From [Clostridium] symbiosum (GTDB taxonomy: Bacteria; Bacillota; Clostridia; Lachnospirales; Lachnospiraceae), in contig CP143946.1 of the NCBI GenBank assembly GCA_036419695.1, positions 5,016,001-5,080,000 of the forward strand: 64,000 bases of DNA, read 5' to 3'. Of the stretch, positions 50,184 to 59,209 are shown piece after piece. Each line of letters opens with the position of its first letter. Within the stretch, counting starts at the first letter, position 1. The notes under the pieces were generated by a model that was given only the letters and a program-made list of their open reading frames with translations, did not search any database and was not told where the DNA came from. The position numbers and the translations under genes were made by a program.

Positions 50184-51308
50184 TTAATTTAACTCCGCAT
50201 ATAACTCGTTCCAGTGGTTCAGGATCTCTTCCTTATGCTCTTTCAGATAAGTGAAATCCAGTTCCTTCATTCCCAGTGTATCTTCCGCCGGAAGGCCGCT
50301 TAAATTGCAGTTGCCGTTGGAACCGCGTCCTGCCGATACTTCCGCACGGGCGTCCTGGAATTCGGCTGAGGTGAGAAGATCCACCATTGCCTGGGCTGCC
50401 GGAAGGTTCGGGGCATTTTTAACGATTGCCGCGCCGCCTGCCATGGCTGTGTTGCCTTCTTCCATATAAATACATTCGATCGGAGCGCCGTCGTTAATCA
50501 GGGCGACTACACTCGATTCATAGGAAAGACCCGCCACATATTCCCCATTGCTGACCAGGTTATAAACGTCCTTGGAAGATGTTGTGGAGAAGCTTGCGGG
50601 AATCAGCTGTTTAATATAATCCCAGCCCTTATCATCGTCGAACTTGTCTCCCATAACCGCCAGAATCGTCTGGAGCTGGCGCCAGCCTGAAGATGTGGAA
50701 TCAGGAGCTGCAAGGATAATTTTTCCTTCCAGGGCCGGATTTAACAAATCCTCATATCCGTTGATTTCGATTCCCAGCTCGTCCCTCAGCGCCGGATTCA
50801 CTACGAGGCACATAACCTGTACATCATAGAAGTTGTAGTATCCCGACTCGTCGTGGTAAAGCTGTTCTTTGTCGCATGCGCCCGTATATGGCTGCAGGAT
50901 ATCGTGATAGGTGTCGCCGTCCGCGGCAAACATGCCGCCGATTACCACATCCGCATCACATGATTCATCGCTTCTGATTCTCGTAGCCAGTGTTCCGACC
51001 GAATCGGCCTGGATTTCCAGTTCACAGTCGGGATAATATTTTTTCCATATGTCGCTCAGAACCTGTTGCTGTGTTTCTTCCATTGTCGTGTAAACGGTGA
51101 TTTTCCCCGATATCTCGCCCTCCGGCCTCACGTAATACGGCCTCTCGCTGCTCTCCTCTTTTGCTTCAGATTCCCCCTGTCCCTGAGTGTTCTCGGCTGC
51201 CGGTTCCGCTTTTTTGGTCTCGGCCGGAGCTTCCTTTCCTCCGCATGCAGTCATCGACAATACCATTACCGCTGCCATAAATGCTGCTGTCAATCTTCTT
51301 TTTTTCAT
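50184..51308 (-). CDS. ferric-type (family 1) ABC substrate-binding lipoprotein
   Basis: 374 residues. Signal MKKRRLTAAFMAAVMVLS then MTAC with the lipid Cys at about 22; Glu/Ala-rich linker to about 60. The mature region starts GKITVYTTMEETQQQVL and has DADVVIGGMFA, DLLNPALEGKIILAAPDSTS and YVAGLSYESSVVALINDGAP, the pattern of FbpA/PhnS-like proteins for iron, phosphonate or thiamine-type ligands. GGGAGAG sets 51308. Last gene of the ABC operon at 50184-54170. Confidence 0.88.
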   Translation of the reverse strand: MKKRRLTAAFMAAVMVLSMTACGGKEAPAETKKAEPAAENTQGQGESEAKEESSERPYYVRPEGEISGKITVYTTMEETQQQVLSDIWKKYYPDCELEIQADSVGTLATRIRSDESCDADVVIGGMFAADGDTYHDILQPYTGACDKEQLYHDESGYYNFYDVQVMCLVVNPALRDELGIEINGYEDLLNPALEGKIILAAPDSTSSGWRQLQTILAVMGDKFDDDKGWDYIKQLIPASFSTTSSKDVYNLVSNGEYVAGLSYESSVVALINDGAPIECIYMEEGNTAMAGGAAIVKNAPNLPAAQAMVDLLTSAEFQDARAEVSAGRGSNGNCNLSGLPAEDTLGMKELDFTYLKEHKEEILNHWNELYAELN

Positions 51309-51360
51309 AAAATACACTCTCCCTTTGCTTATATATTTTTAATTTTTATAAATTTACCTC

Positions 51361-53010
51361 CTACATCCTCACATCTTCCAGCTTCGTAAATTTCAGATAG
51401 ATAATCAGACAGATTACGGTAAGCAGCATCGTGATGGTTGCAAACACGGCAGCCACGCCGTAAATACCGCTGGTAATTGCCGAATAGGTGCTGATGGTCA
51501 GCGTGATCGTCCTGTTATTATAAAGAATAACCCCCGATGACATTTCCGTTATAATAGAAACAAAGCTTAGGACCGCGCCAGATATAATTCCGCTGGACAT
51601 CATGGGAACCGTAATTTTGGTAAACGCAGCCGCCTTGGAGGCTCCCAGGCTCAGAGCGGCTTCCTCGATATTAACCGGAATTTTCATCATCGCGGCCGTC
51701 GCCGAACGGCTGGTAAACGGCATACGGCGTATGGCCAGGGCGATTATCATAATCACCAGCGTTCCTGTGAGGGAAAACGGTTTTCTGGAAAAAGCCACCA
51801 CCAGTGCGATACCGATTACTGCGCCCGGCATAATATAAGGCATCATGGAAATCGTATCAATCGCATTGTTGAACAGGCTGCTTCTCCTCACCACCAGGTA
51901 AGCAATCAGGACTGCCACCACAATAATTACGGCCAGTGTCACGACGCTGACAATCAGTGTATTACCAATCGAACGCGCCAGCATCTTTTCCATTGCTTTC
52001 TGGTAATTCACAAGAGAATAACCCGGTTTAATAATGCTGTTTTTATAATTCCTGAACGACATGTTGACGATGTATATCTGCGGCAGAAGTGAAATGCCCA
52101 CCAACAGGTAACAGTACGCATGCATCATAAAATTGCCGATGCCCGATGCCTTTTTCGGCTCTACCGGGTGCAGGGCGTTGATGGTAAATTTGAACCGGTT
52201 TGACGCCACCTTCTGAATGATGAAAATAGCGGCTGTCACAAGTACGGCAATGACGCTGATGGCTGCCGCAAAGTGATAATTGGTCCCGTTTTCTCCCAGA
52301 TACTGGTTGTAAATCAGGACCGGAAACGTACTGTAACCGCGGCCTATCAAAACCGGGGTTCCGAAATCGGCAAAGGAACGCATGAACACCAGCAGGGCCG
52401 CCGCCAGGATCGTCGGCATTGTGAGCGCCATAATCACCCTCTTAAAACGGTCCACGCCCTTGCATCCCATGCTCTCCGCCGCCTCCAGCAGGGAGTTGTC
52501 AATATCCCGGAATGCACCGTTCATATAGATTACAACCAGCGGAAACAGCTTTAATGTCTGAACAAAGACAATCCCGCCAAAACCGTATATGGAAACTCCT
52601 GAAATCCCCATTGATTTCAGGAAACCGGTTATCAGCCCCGAGTTACCCATCAGAAGAATCCACGCGTAAGCTCCAATAAACGGGGCCGACATGGTACAGA
52701 GCAGGCAGAGTACAAACAATACCTTACGCCCTCCCAGCCTGTAGAATGAGTAAAAATAGGCAAACGGGATGCCCAGAAGCAGACTTGTCACCATGACACA
52801 GACTCCGATTTTTACGCTGTGGAAAATAGAATCATAGTAATAGGACTTGGCAAAAAACATCCGGAATGCGTCGAGAGTGAACTCTCCATTCGTGTATACC
52901 GCCTCTTTCAGCAACTTTCCAATGGGGTAAACGAGAAATATCATGAAAAGCCCCATCAGAATCCAGGAAATGACGTTCCAGAAGTCCTTTCTTGCTTTTG
53001 AACGGCTCAT
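51361..53010 (-). CDS. FbpB-type ABC permease, two fused permease domains
   Basis: 549 residues with about 12 transmembrane helices in two six-helix halves. Each half carries an EAA loop for contact with the ATPase: LEAAESMGCKGVDRFKRVIMA (start about 177) and EEAALSLGASKAAAFTKITV (about 442-461). Serves the ATPase at 53007 and the lipoprotein at 50184; the fused form is usual for ferric, putrescine-like or phosphonate importers. Its ATG overlaps the ATPase stop by 4 bases (ATGA) with GGAGG just before. Confidence 0.92.
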   Translation of the reverse strand: MSRSKARKDFWNVISWILMGLFMIFLVYPIGKLLKEAVYTNGEFTLDAFRMFFAKSYYYDSIFHSVKIGVCVMVTSLLLGIPFAYFYSFYRLGGRKVLFVLCLLCTMSAPFIGAYAWILLMGNSGLITGFLKSMGISGVSIYGFGGIVFVQTLKLFPLVVIYMNGAFRDIDNSLLEAAESMGCKGVDRFKRVIMALTMPTILAAALLVFMRSFADFGTPVLIGRGYSTFPVLIYNQYLGENGTNYHFAAAISVIAVLVTAAIFIIQKVASNRFKFTINALHPVEPKKASGIGNFMMHAYCYLLVGISLLPQIYIVNMSFRNYKNSIIKPGYSLVNYQKAMEKMLARSIGNTLIVSVVTLAVIIVVAVLIAYLVVRRSSLFNNAIDTISMMPYIMPGAVIGIALVVAFSRKPFSLTGTLVIMIIALAIRRMPFTSRSATAAMMKIPVNIEEAALSLGASKAAAFTKITVPMMSSGIISGAVLSFVSIITEMSSGVILYNNRTITLTISTYSAITSGIYGVAAVFATITMLLTVICLIIYLKFTKLEDVRM

Positions 53011-54170
53011 CCCTCCACCTCCCGTCCAACTGTCTCTGCGGGAAGAGCCGTGCTGTTTTTAATCCCCCTCATCAGGCTCTTAGTTGTCTCCGGGTCAAAC
53101 AGGTTGGCTTTACGGCTGTTCAGGGTGAGTATTACCCTGCTTCCCGGAGGAATAATCTCATCAATCTCCGACTCCTGGATGATTTCAGCCGTCTCTCCCG
53201 TCTCAAGCTCTGCAAAGTAATGGGTATTGGAACCGAGGAATACGCTGTCCTGAATCCTGGCGCTGATACCGTCCGTATCTTCCCCCTCTTTATATAAGTG
53301 TACAAACAGTTCTTCCGGCCTTACCGACAGTGTTACGTCCCTGTCATAGCTCTCCTCCTCCCGGACGGAATCCATCACGACTTTGTATCCGTTTGGGAAT
53401 ACCAGGACTGTTTCCGATCCGTTTTGCGTCAGTCTTGCGCTCAGAAGATTCGACTTGCCGATAAAAGTTGCCACAAACAGGTCGGCGGGTCTCTGGTAAA
53501 TATTCTTCGGTTCGCCGCAGTGGCGGATCACGCCGTCTTTCATAACCGCAATCCGGTCGGAGATTGCCATTGCCTCCTCCTGATCATGTGTGACATAGAC
53601 CGTGGTGATTCCCACTTCCTTCTGAATGCTTTTAATGACCGTCCTCATCTCCACACGGAGTTTGGCATCCAGGTTGGATAAAGGCTCGTCCATCAGGAGC
53701 ACATCCGGCTGTATCACAAGCGCCCTGGCCAGCGCCACCCTCTGCTGCTGTCCTCCTGACAGCCGTTCCGGCATCCGGTCCGCATACTGATCCACATGCA
53801 CCAGCTCCAGAAACTTCTGGGCCTGTGTTCTCATCTGCTCTTTGGGCATGTTCTTATATTTCAGCCCGAACTCCACATTTTTCCTGACCGACATATTGGG
53901 GAAGATTGCGTAGTTCTGGAATACCATTCCGATTCCGCGTCTCCCCGGCTCCATGTCATTGATGATTTTGTCGTTAAACCGGAAGCTGCCGCCCTCTATG
54001 GTGTTAAATCCGGCTATCATTCTCAGCAGGGTGGTCTTGCCGCATCCGGACGGCCCCAGCAGAGTAAAAAGCTCCCCATTTCTTATTGTGACCGATAAGT
54101 CGGGGATGACTGTCACTTCCCCATATTTTTTTACTGCATTTTGAATTGAAATTACCACGCTCACATCCAT
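53007..54170 (-). CDS. ABC transporter ATP-binding protein (FbpC/PotA type)
   Basis: 387 residues. Walker A GPSGCGKTT (about 38-46), Q-loop VFQNYAIFPN, signature LSGGQQQRVALARAL (about 135-149), Walker B VLLMDEPLSNLDAKLR, H-loop VTHDQEEAM, then a C-terminal TOBE-like regulatory domain from about 240 (SVRPEELFVH; GSRVILTLN). The first codon could be GTG 54173 or ATG 54170; the weak site AGGGGCGG leaves this open. Leads the ABC operon, 340 bases after the yesN regulator and separated from it by a terminator. Confidence 0.93.
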   Translation of the reverse strand: MDVSVVISIQNAVKKYGEVTVIPDLSVTIRNGELFTLLGPSGCGKTTLLRMIAGFNTIEGGSFRFNDKIINDMEPGRRGIGMVFQNYAIFPNMSVRKNVEFGLKYKNMPKEQMRTQAQKFLELVHVDQYADRMPERLSGGQQQRVALARALVIQPDVLLMDEPLSNLDAKLRVEMRTVIKSIQKEVGITTVYVTHDQEEAMAISDRIAVMKDGVIRHCGEPKNIYQRPADLFVATFIGKSNLLSARLTQNGSETVLVFPNGYKVVMDSVREEESYDRDVTLSVRPEELFVHLYKEGEDTDGISARIQDSVFLGSNTHYFAELETGETAEIIQESEIDEIIPPGSRVILTLNSRKANLFDPETTKSLMRGIKNSTALPAETVGREVEG

Positions 54171-54384
54171 CACCGCCCCTGTTTTTTTATCTATTTTGTA
54201 TATAAATCTCTTTTCTTATTTATAATACTATACATTTTAGACATTCCATTCTACCTGAAATACCGTTCAAAAGGTAAAAATACCAAACAGTCCGATGCTT
54301 TTCTGCTGTTTTTTGTATTTTTCACTCCTCCATTCATTTTGCGTGCTCTTTTTCCAGCCATTCAATATAAATTTCCCATAACAA

Positions 54385-54411
54385 CGAAAAGCACGCTTCG
54401 CGGACTTTTCA
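54385..54411 (-). repeat. 27-nt hairpin repeat, copy C
   Basis: On the minus strand this differs from copy A at only two of 27 positions (one mid-unit base and the last base); the upstream TGGCAA is shared with copy B. Follows directly after the yesN terminator. Confidence 0.75.
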
Positions 54412-54423
54412 TTGCCACTCAAC

Positions 54424-54454
54424 AAAAAACAGCCGGAATCTTACTTCCGGCTGT
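54424..54454 (-). terminator. terminator of yesM-yesN
   Basis: ACAGCCGGAA (54429-54438) pairs perfectly with TTCCGGCTGT (54445-54454); on the minus strand six T residues follow. Confidence 0.93.
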
Positions 54455-54511
54455 CCAGACTTTATTCTGTGAAGTTTAAATTGGAGATGCTTAAAATGAA
54501 ACATCCCCGGT

Positions 54512-55300
54512 TTACTCCTGCTGTCCCCTGATCCCGGAGACATACTCTTTCGGGCTGCACCCGATATATTTCTTAAATACCATATTAAAATATTTGTAAT
54601 CACCGATCCCGCACATCCAGGAAACATCCTGGACCGCAGTTTTTCCGTCCTTTAACAGCTCAAGCGCTTTCTGGATCCGATAACGGTTCAGGTATTCAAT
54701 AAAGGTGGTCCCCATCTGCTTTTTAAACTTTTTATTCAGAAAGGTTTCGCTGTAGTTCAGGGCGTCTACAACGTCCTGCAGCACCATTTTTTCCCTGTAA
54801 TGCTGCGCGATAAAGGCCAGCATATCCCTCACCACCGCATCGTCTTCCCGGCTGTTCTCCTCCTTTGAAACAAGCTGGATATTCTTCCACTTTTCCTGTT
54901 CCTGTTTGCGGTTGAGCCAGGTGCGCCGGAGCAGGCACTTTTCCTTTGCATCTTTTACCGCTTCCAACAAATCCTCCTTTTTAAGCGGTTTCAACAGATA
55001 CCCCGTCACGCCGTAGCGGATAGCGGTTCTTGCATATTCAAAGTTCGAATAGCCCGACAGTATAATGGCGGAATAATTATAATCTTCATATGTCTCCCGG
55101 ATCATCCCCAGTCCGTCTAACACCGGCATGTTGATATCGGCCATAACGATATCCGGTTCCAGGCGTTTTATCAGCTCCACGCCCTCCACCCCGTTCCTTG
55201 CCTCCCCGACTACCGAACAGTCCATATCCGCCCAGGGGATCGAGTATACCAGACCCTTTCTGATAATGTCCTCATCTTCTGCAACGATTACTTTGTACAT
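54512..55300 (-). CDS. YesN-type response regulator with AraC output
   Basis: 262 residues. Receiver: IVAEDEDIIRKGL, DIVMADINMPVLDG (phospho-Asp about 55) and YLLKPLKKEDL. The C-terminal AraC double helix-turn-helix (about 160-258) has LQDVVDALNYSETFLNKKFK and VSWMCGIGDYKYFNMVFKKYIGCSPKEY, positions about 175-195 and 222-250. AAGGGGAG precedes the start, which overlaps the yesM stop by one base. Likely activates the ABC transporter operon immediately downstream. Confidence 0.93.
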   Translation of the reverse strand: MYKVIVAEDEDIIRKGLVYSIPWADMDCSVVGEARNGVEGVELIKRLEPDIVMADINMPVLDGLGMIRETYEDYNYSAIILSGYSNFEYARTAIRYGVTGYLLKPLKKEDLLEAVKDAKEKCLLRRTWLNRKQEQEKWKNIQLVSKEENSREDDAVVRDMLAFIAQHYREKMVLQDVVDALNYSETFLNKKFKKQMGTTFIEYLNRYRIQKALELLKDGKTAVQDVSWMCGIGDYKYFNMVFKKYIGCSPKEYVSGIRGQQE

Positions 55301-56994
55301 TATGTCTCCCCTTTCTGCTGTTCTATCCTCGCCAGCACCTCAAAGCCGATGCCCTCCATATTCCTGATCTGAAGGCCGCTGCCGTCCCCATATTTCAGGT
55401 ACAGACGGCGCGATAAGTTTCTAAGGCCGATGGAGGGCGAACTGTTGTCATGTGTCCGGAGCTGCTCTCTCAGCTCCTCCGCCTTTTCCGCCTCCATTCC
55501 AAGGCCGTCGTCCAGGACGCTGATATAAAGGATATTTCCCTCCATTGTACCGCGGATCGTGATATTAAGATCCATTTTCTTCTGGAATCCATACTTAATG
55601 CTGTTTTCAATCAACGGCTGTAAAAGCAGCTTCGGCACAATGCAGCCGAAACATTCCGGAGTAAAATCGATCTGGCAGTTAAACCGGCTTCCGAAACGGC
55701 AGTTCTGGATATCCAGATAGCAGTCGATATAGCGCATGTCCTCCTCCAGCGTAACCTCCTTTCTGGAGGTATCCACACTGTAGCGGAGCACTTCGGTCAG
55801 TTTTACTATCAGTTCTTCCGCCTTATCGGCATCAAAGGCCACCAGGTTTCTGATGATTTCGAGGGTGTTATACAGGAAATGTGGATTCATCTGGGCCGTA
55901 AGCTGATCCATTTCGATTCTGCTGTTCAGCTTCAAAAGCTCCGTATTCCTGCCGTTCAATGCCTGGATACTGTCGAGCATGTTGTTAACCTGATATCCTA
56001 CTTCATTAAACTCATCATCCGTGTTCATCTGGATTCTGTGGTCGTAGTCTCCCTTGCGTATAATTCTAATCTCACTGACCAGCCGCTCGATCGACGCGGC
56101 GTTGTTCTCCGCCATGGATTTTGCCATCCATCTTGCGATCCAGTACCACACGGCCCCCATCACCAGCAGCGCCAAAAGTCCGATATGGACGGCCTCGTTC
56201 CTCGGATAATATACCAGGGAATAGATTACGGCCGAATACTCCGGAATCTCCTTCGACACTACCCAGTAGCGGGCATGCCCGTGCATCCAGCTTCCGTGTT
56301 CGGTACCATAGAATTTGTTACTGCTGTCGGCCAGACCCGGTTTACTGATATACATTACGTTCTGCCTCAGATCCGTAATCACACCGTCAAAATTACTTTC
56401 CGACAGGTAAAAATTCCATCCGCTGCCCGATAAGAACAGTGTGATATATCCGCTGACTTCCCCATTCTGAAATATCGGCTTGACAAACAGGGCGTCGGCA
56501 TAGTCGCCGCGGTCATAGTATACGGCCCGGTAAACCTCGCCCTCCCCGCAGTTTCTCGCGTTGTAGCAGACCGCGTTATTATAGTTCACCAGATAAGATG
56601 AAAGCTGGCTCTCGCTGAAAGAGGTGAATAGCACGTCCCCGTCTTTGTCCGTGATCATTACCTGGTTATGGACATCACAGCTTTCATCAAACTGGCGGAA
56701 ATAGTTTTTAAATTCATCGATTGCTTCAGGCTCTTCTCCGGATATGATTTTCTCCACCGCCGACACCGTCCTGTCATTCAGGAGGAATTCCCGGTTCTGC
56801 ATGTCGAACCGCAGAAAAACCTCCTCCAGTTTTTTCAGATGGGAGGCCGCATCCAGCTCATTTGCCGCCAGTGAAGCCAGAAACTGTCCGGCCAGAAAAA
56901 GCAGGGAACTGACCAGGATCAAAAGCGCAATCCGCCTGGCCGCCAGCTTCTGAAGATTTTTTTGGAATTTGCCTTCCTCATGAACACTTTTCAT
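55300..56994 (-). CDS. YesM-type sensor histidine kinase
   Basis: 564 residues: transmembrane helix about 20-42, extracellular sensor about 43-265, second helix about 268-290, HAMP (about 295-345), then His_kinase with QLTAQMNPHFLYNTLEIIRN (phospho-His about 370) and HATPase (LIENSIKYGF; DDGLGM; GIGLRNL-type loop seen as SIGLRNLSRRL). GGGGGGAG picks 56994; the frame runs to 57093 without a site. It pairs with the YesN regulator. Such pairs sense extracellular sugars or ligands delivered by binding proteins. Confidence 0.92.
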   Translation of the reverse strand: MKSVHEEGKFQKNLQKLAARRIALLILVSSLLFLAGQFLASLAANELDAASHLKKLEEVFLRFDMQNREFLLNDRTVSAVEKIISGEEPEAIDEFKNYFRQFDESCDVHNQVMITDKDGDVLFTSFSESQLSSYLVNYNNAVCYNARNCGEGEVYRAVYYDRGDYADALFVKPIFQNGEVSGYITLFLSGSGWNFYLSESNFDGVITDLRQNVMYISKPGLADSSNKFYGTEHGSWMHGHARYWVVSKEIPEYSAVIYSLVYYPRNEAVHIGLLALLVMGAVWYWIARWMAKSMAENNAASIERLVSEIRIIRKGDYDHRIQMNTDDEFNEVGYQVNNMLDSIQALNGRNTELLKLNSRIEMDQLTAQMNPHFLYNTLEIIRNLVAFDADKAEELIVKLTEVLRYSVDTSRKEVTLEEDMRYIDCYLDIQNCRFGSRFNCQIDFTPECFGCIVPKLLLQPLIENSIKYGFQKKMDLNITIRGTMEGNILYISVLDDGLGMEAEKAEELREQLRTHDNSSPSIGLRNLSRRLYLKYGDGSGLQIRNMEGIGFEVLARIEQQKGET

Positions 56995-57082
56995 CACACG
57001 CTCCCCCCTTTTCCTATCCATTATAAAACAGCCACAGCATGTCCGCAACCCTGACCAGGCCAACTGGGACAGACGATAAAAG

Positions 57083-57118
57083 GGATGCGGCATGGGTGTT
57101 CATACCCATGCCGCATCC
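57083..57118 (-). terminator. terminator of the secreted-protein gene
   Basis: GGATGCGGCATGGGT (57083-57097) pairs perfectly with ACCCATGCCGCATCC (57104-57118); on the minus strand CTTTT follows. Confidence 0.85.
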
Positions 57119-57174
57119 GCCTTTCATATCCTGTTATTCCGATATCCCATTATTCCGGTGTTTTCTAAAATGAT

Positions 57175-58011
57175 TTACCAGATTTCTGATGCCGGACCGT
57201 ATCCGCTTCCACTTCCGCTGCCGCCATACAGTGATTTGTAGTATGTATTCAGATCGGTATATCCGTCCGTGGAAGGAAGGTCAACCGTCACCGGCTGTCC
57301 CGGATTGTTGATGGTTCCCTCGATCAGCATGATTACTCTGACCGTCTCACCATACATACTGATATCCATGGACATGTTCATATTCATGCTGGTGTAATAA
57401 TCGTCTTTATTGATAACATACTCACCCTTTACTTCCCGGACCGTCATCGTTACGCCCATATCCCCCATGAGAGAGCTGAGAGCCTCATTCACGTATGCAT
57501 TCATCTTGGCCGGGTCCGCAACATAGGAAAGAATTCTGTTCTCTCCCTCTTCCCTGACTGCAAGGCTCTTCATCAGAGAGGAAGTAAGTTCCGCTGCAGA
57601 CGTAGTCTGCTCTACGGACGCTATCATACTGTTCAGGTCCATCGGGTATTTGATTTTCTCTCCGTCGGCATCCATGTAATAATAGCCGTCTTTATAGAAA
57701 ACGGTGGCATATTCGCTCTGGCCCAGGAAATCCATCGCCATCTCTGCTTTATAGCGGAGATTCCCCGATTTAATCTGATCCATCTTCATCTTCATCAGCA
57801 TATCCAGATTTAAAGTCAAATCCTTTTTCGTCTCCGGATCCGGTATAACCAGTACGGCATGGATTCCCATATCACAGTCCATCGAATCCATCTCATTGGA
57901 TTTCTGGGTAACCCTGTCGAGCAGGGCAGCCGGATCCTCGGCAGCAAATGCAGTGGCCGTCATCGCCACGGTCATCACAGCAGCAAGCAGTGCGGTCATT
58001 AATTTCTTCAT
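57175..58011 (-). CDS. secreted protein, DUF6612/LppX-like, function unknown
   Basis: 278 residues. Cleavable signal peptide ending in TATAFA-AED (about residue 23); no lipobox Cys. The mature part has LLDRVTQKSNEMDSMDCDMG, KYKAEMAMDFLG-type strands (seen as RYKAEMAMDFLGQ), FYKDGYYYMDADGEKIKYP and VNEALSSLMG, resembling DUF6612/LppX-like beta-rich proteins that bind hydrophobic molecules. It ends in a Gly-Ser-rich tail (YGGSGSGSGYGP). GGAGG sets ATG 58011; the frame opens at 58089. Monocistronic with its own terminator. Confidence 0.75.
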   Translation of the reverse strand: MKKLMTALLAAVMTVAMTATAFAAEDPAALLDRVTQKSNEMDSMDCDMGIHAVLVIPDPETKKDLTLNLDMLMKMKMDQIKSGNLRYKAEMAMDFLGQSEYATVFYKDGYYYMDADGEKIKYPMDLNSMIASVEQTTSAAELTSSLMKSLAVREEGENRILSYVADPAKMNAYVNEALSSLMGDMGVTMTVREVKGEYVINKDDYYTSMNMNMSMDISMYGETVRVIMLIEGTINNPGQPVTVDLPSTDGYTDLNTYYKSLYGGSGSGSGYGPASEIW

Positions 58012-58209
58012 ATCCTTTTTCCTCCTGACAATTTTTTTAATCCTCTGTTCCAATACTATAAGTATAGGACTTTCCAGACTAACTTTCAATAAAAATATCG
58101 TGTTTTTACTATATTACGTTTTATTTGTCAGAAAATAACAAAAATGTTTCATATTTCCTTTCCCTTCCCCCGGAATCGGCCCACATGTGCAACGGATTGC
58201 GTAAATTAA

Positions 58210-58254
58210 AAGAAGAATCCCCGGCCGGGGCCTCCGCCTGTCAGGGATTCCTTT
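58210..58254 (-). terminator. terminator of the GntR/UTRA gene
   Basis: AGAATCCCC and its GGGATTC partner flank a GC-rich loop (CCGGCCGGGG); on the minus strand TCTTTT follows. It lies 25 bases after the regulator's stop. Confidence 0.7.
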
Positions 58255-58279
58255 TGCAATTTCATATTCCGTTTCGGTT

Positions 58280-59008
58280 TTATATGCCGGTTGACTCGCA
58301 TACATAAAATGAACACCGGTCTCCGTTAAATATCTGTGTCCCCACATAAATTGGTTCTTTTTCCTGGGTGTAAGCAACGCTTTTTATGTAGAGCAGGGGT
58401 GTCCCCTTCGTCAGCCTCAGAAGCTCCGCCTCTTTCGCAGTGGCTCTGCACAGTTCGATCCATTTCTCTGATACGGCAACCATCACCTTCGCCTTTTTCT
58501 TCATAAATTCAAACAGTGAATTGTCATCAAAGGTTTCTCCCAAAAGGAATGCATACTTAAGCGGATAATAGTTGTTTTCAATCGCAACCGGTTCATTGTC
58601 AGCATAGCGCACCCGGGAAATATAAACCACCTGGCTTCCTTTTTCAAGTCCCAGAAGCTTTCTTGTCTTTTCGTCCGCCACAACGAGCTTATTTTCAAGC
58701 ATTCGTCCACCGGACTTCATTCCCATATGCTCACACATCTCGGTGAAGCTCTGAAGTTTTTTGATGTCCTTTGTAAACTTGGGTTTGGAGACAAAGGTTC
58801 CCTTACCCTGCTTCTTCTCAACCAGGCCTTTCTCAACCAGGGCGCTGACAGCGTTTCTAACGGTAATTATGCTTACGCCGAAGGTTTTCGCCATCTCACT
58901 CTCAGACTGAAGCCGTTCTCCAGGCTGGTAAACGCCTTTTAAAATCTTTCCTTCAATCTCCGTCATCAATTGAACATATAGTGGTGTAACTGCCTTTCCA
59001 TCCAACAT
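58280..59008 (-). CDS. GntR-family regulator, HutC/UTRA type
   Basis: 242 residues. GntR winged helix at about 8-75 (PLYVQLMTEIEGKILKG; RLQSESEMAKTFGVSIITVR; GKGTFVSKPKF). UTRA ligand domain at about 95-238 (VVYISRVRYADNEPVAIENNYYP; LLRLTKGTPLLYIKSVAYTQ). UTRA regulators sense sugar phosphates or amino-sugar phosphates. A perfect ATCATT-ATAA-AATGAT palindrome 42 bases upstream suggests autoregulation. The nearby SIS-domain isomerase and hyuAB genes are possible targets. Confidence 0.9.
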   Translation of the reverse strand: MLDGKAVTPLYVQLMTEIEGKILKGVYQPGERLQSESEMAKTFGVSIITVRNAVSALVEKGLVEKKQGKGTFVSKPKFTKDIKKLQSFTEMCEHMGMKSGGRMLENKLVVADEKTRKLLGLEKGSQVVYISRVRYADNEPVAIENNYYPLKYAFLLGETFDDNSLFEFMKKKAKVMVAVSEKWIELCRATAKEAELLRLTKGTPLLYIKSVAYTQEKEPIYVGTQIFNGDRCSFYVCESTGI

Positions 59009-59049
59009 CGCCGTATCATCCCTTTGAATTTTTATTATATTCCTGATAT

Positions 59050-59065
59050 ATCATTATAAAATGAT
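59050..59065. promoter_or_regulatory. palindromic operator upstream of the GntR gene
   Basis: ATCATTATAAAATGAT is a perfect 6-4-6 palindrome between the regulator start and the opposite-strand pseudogene. Confidence 0.5.
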
Positions 59066-59209
59066 TATATATTATCCTTAGCCAAAAGGCAAAGAGTTTT
59101 AAACATTTTTATCCTCCCTTGATGTTTTTCCACAAATCCCTTACACTAAAAAAGACACATAAAAAGAGTCAAAGATAGATCTGCTGCCTTACATTCAGCC
59201 GGAGATCCC

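Larger units (their letters stand above)
54171..54511. other. spacer between yesN and ABC genes
   Basis: No gene. Contains the yesN terminator (54424-54454), hairpin-repeat copy C (54385-54411) and AT-rich sequence (54180-54360) expected to hold the ABC promoter. Confidence 0.65.
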
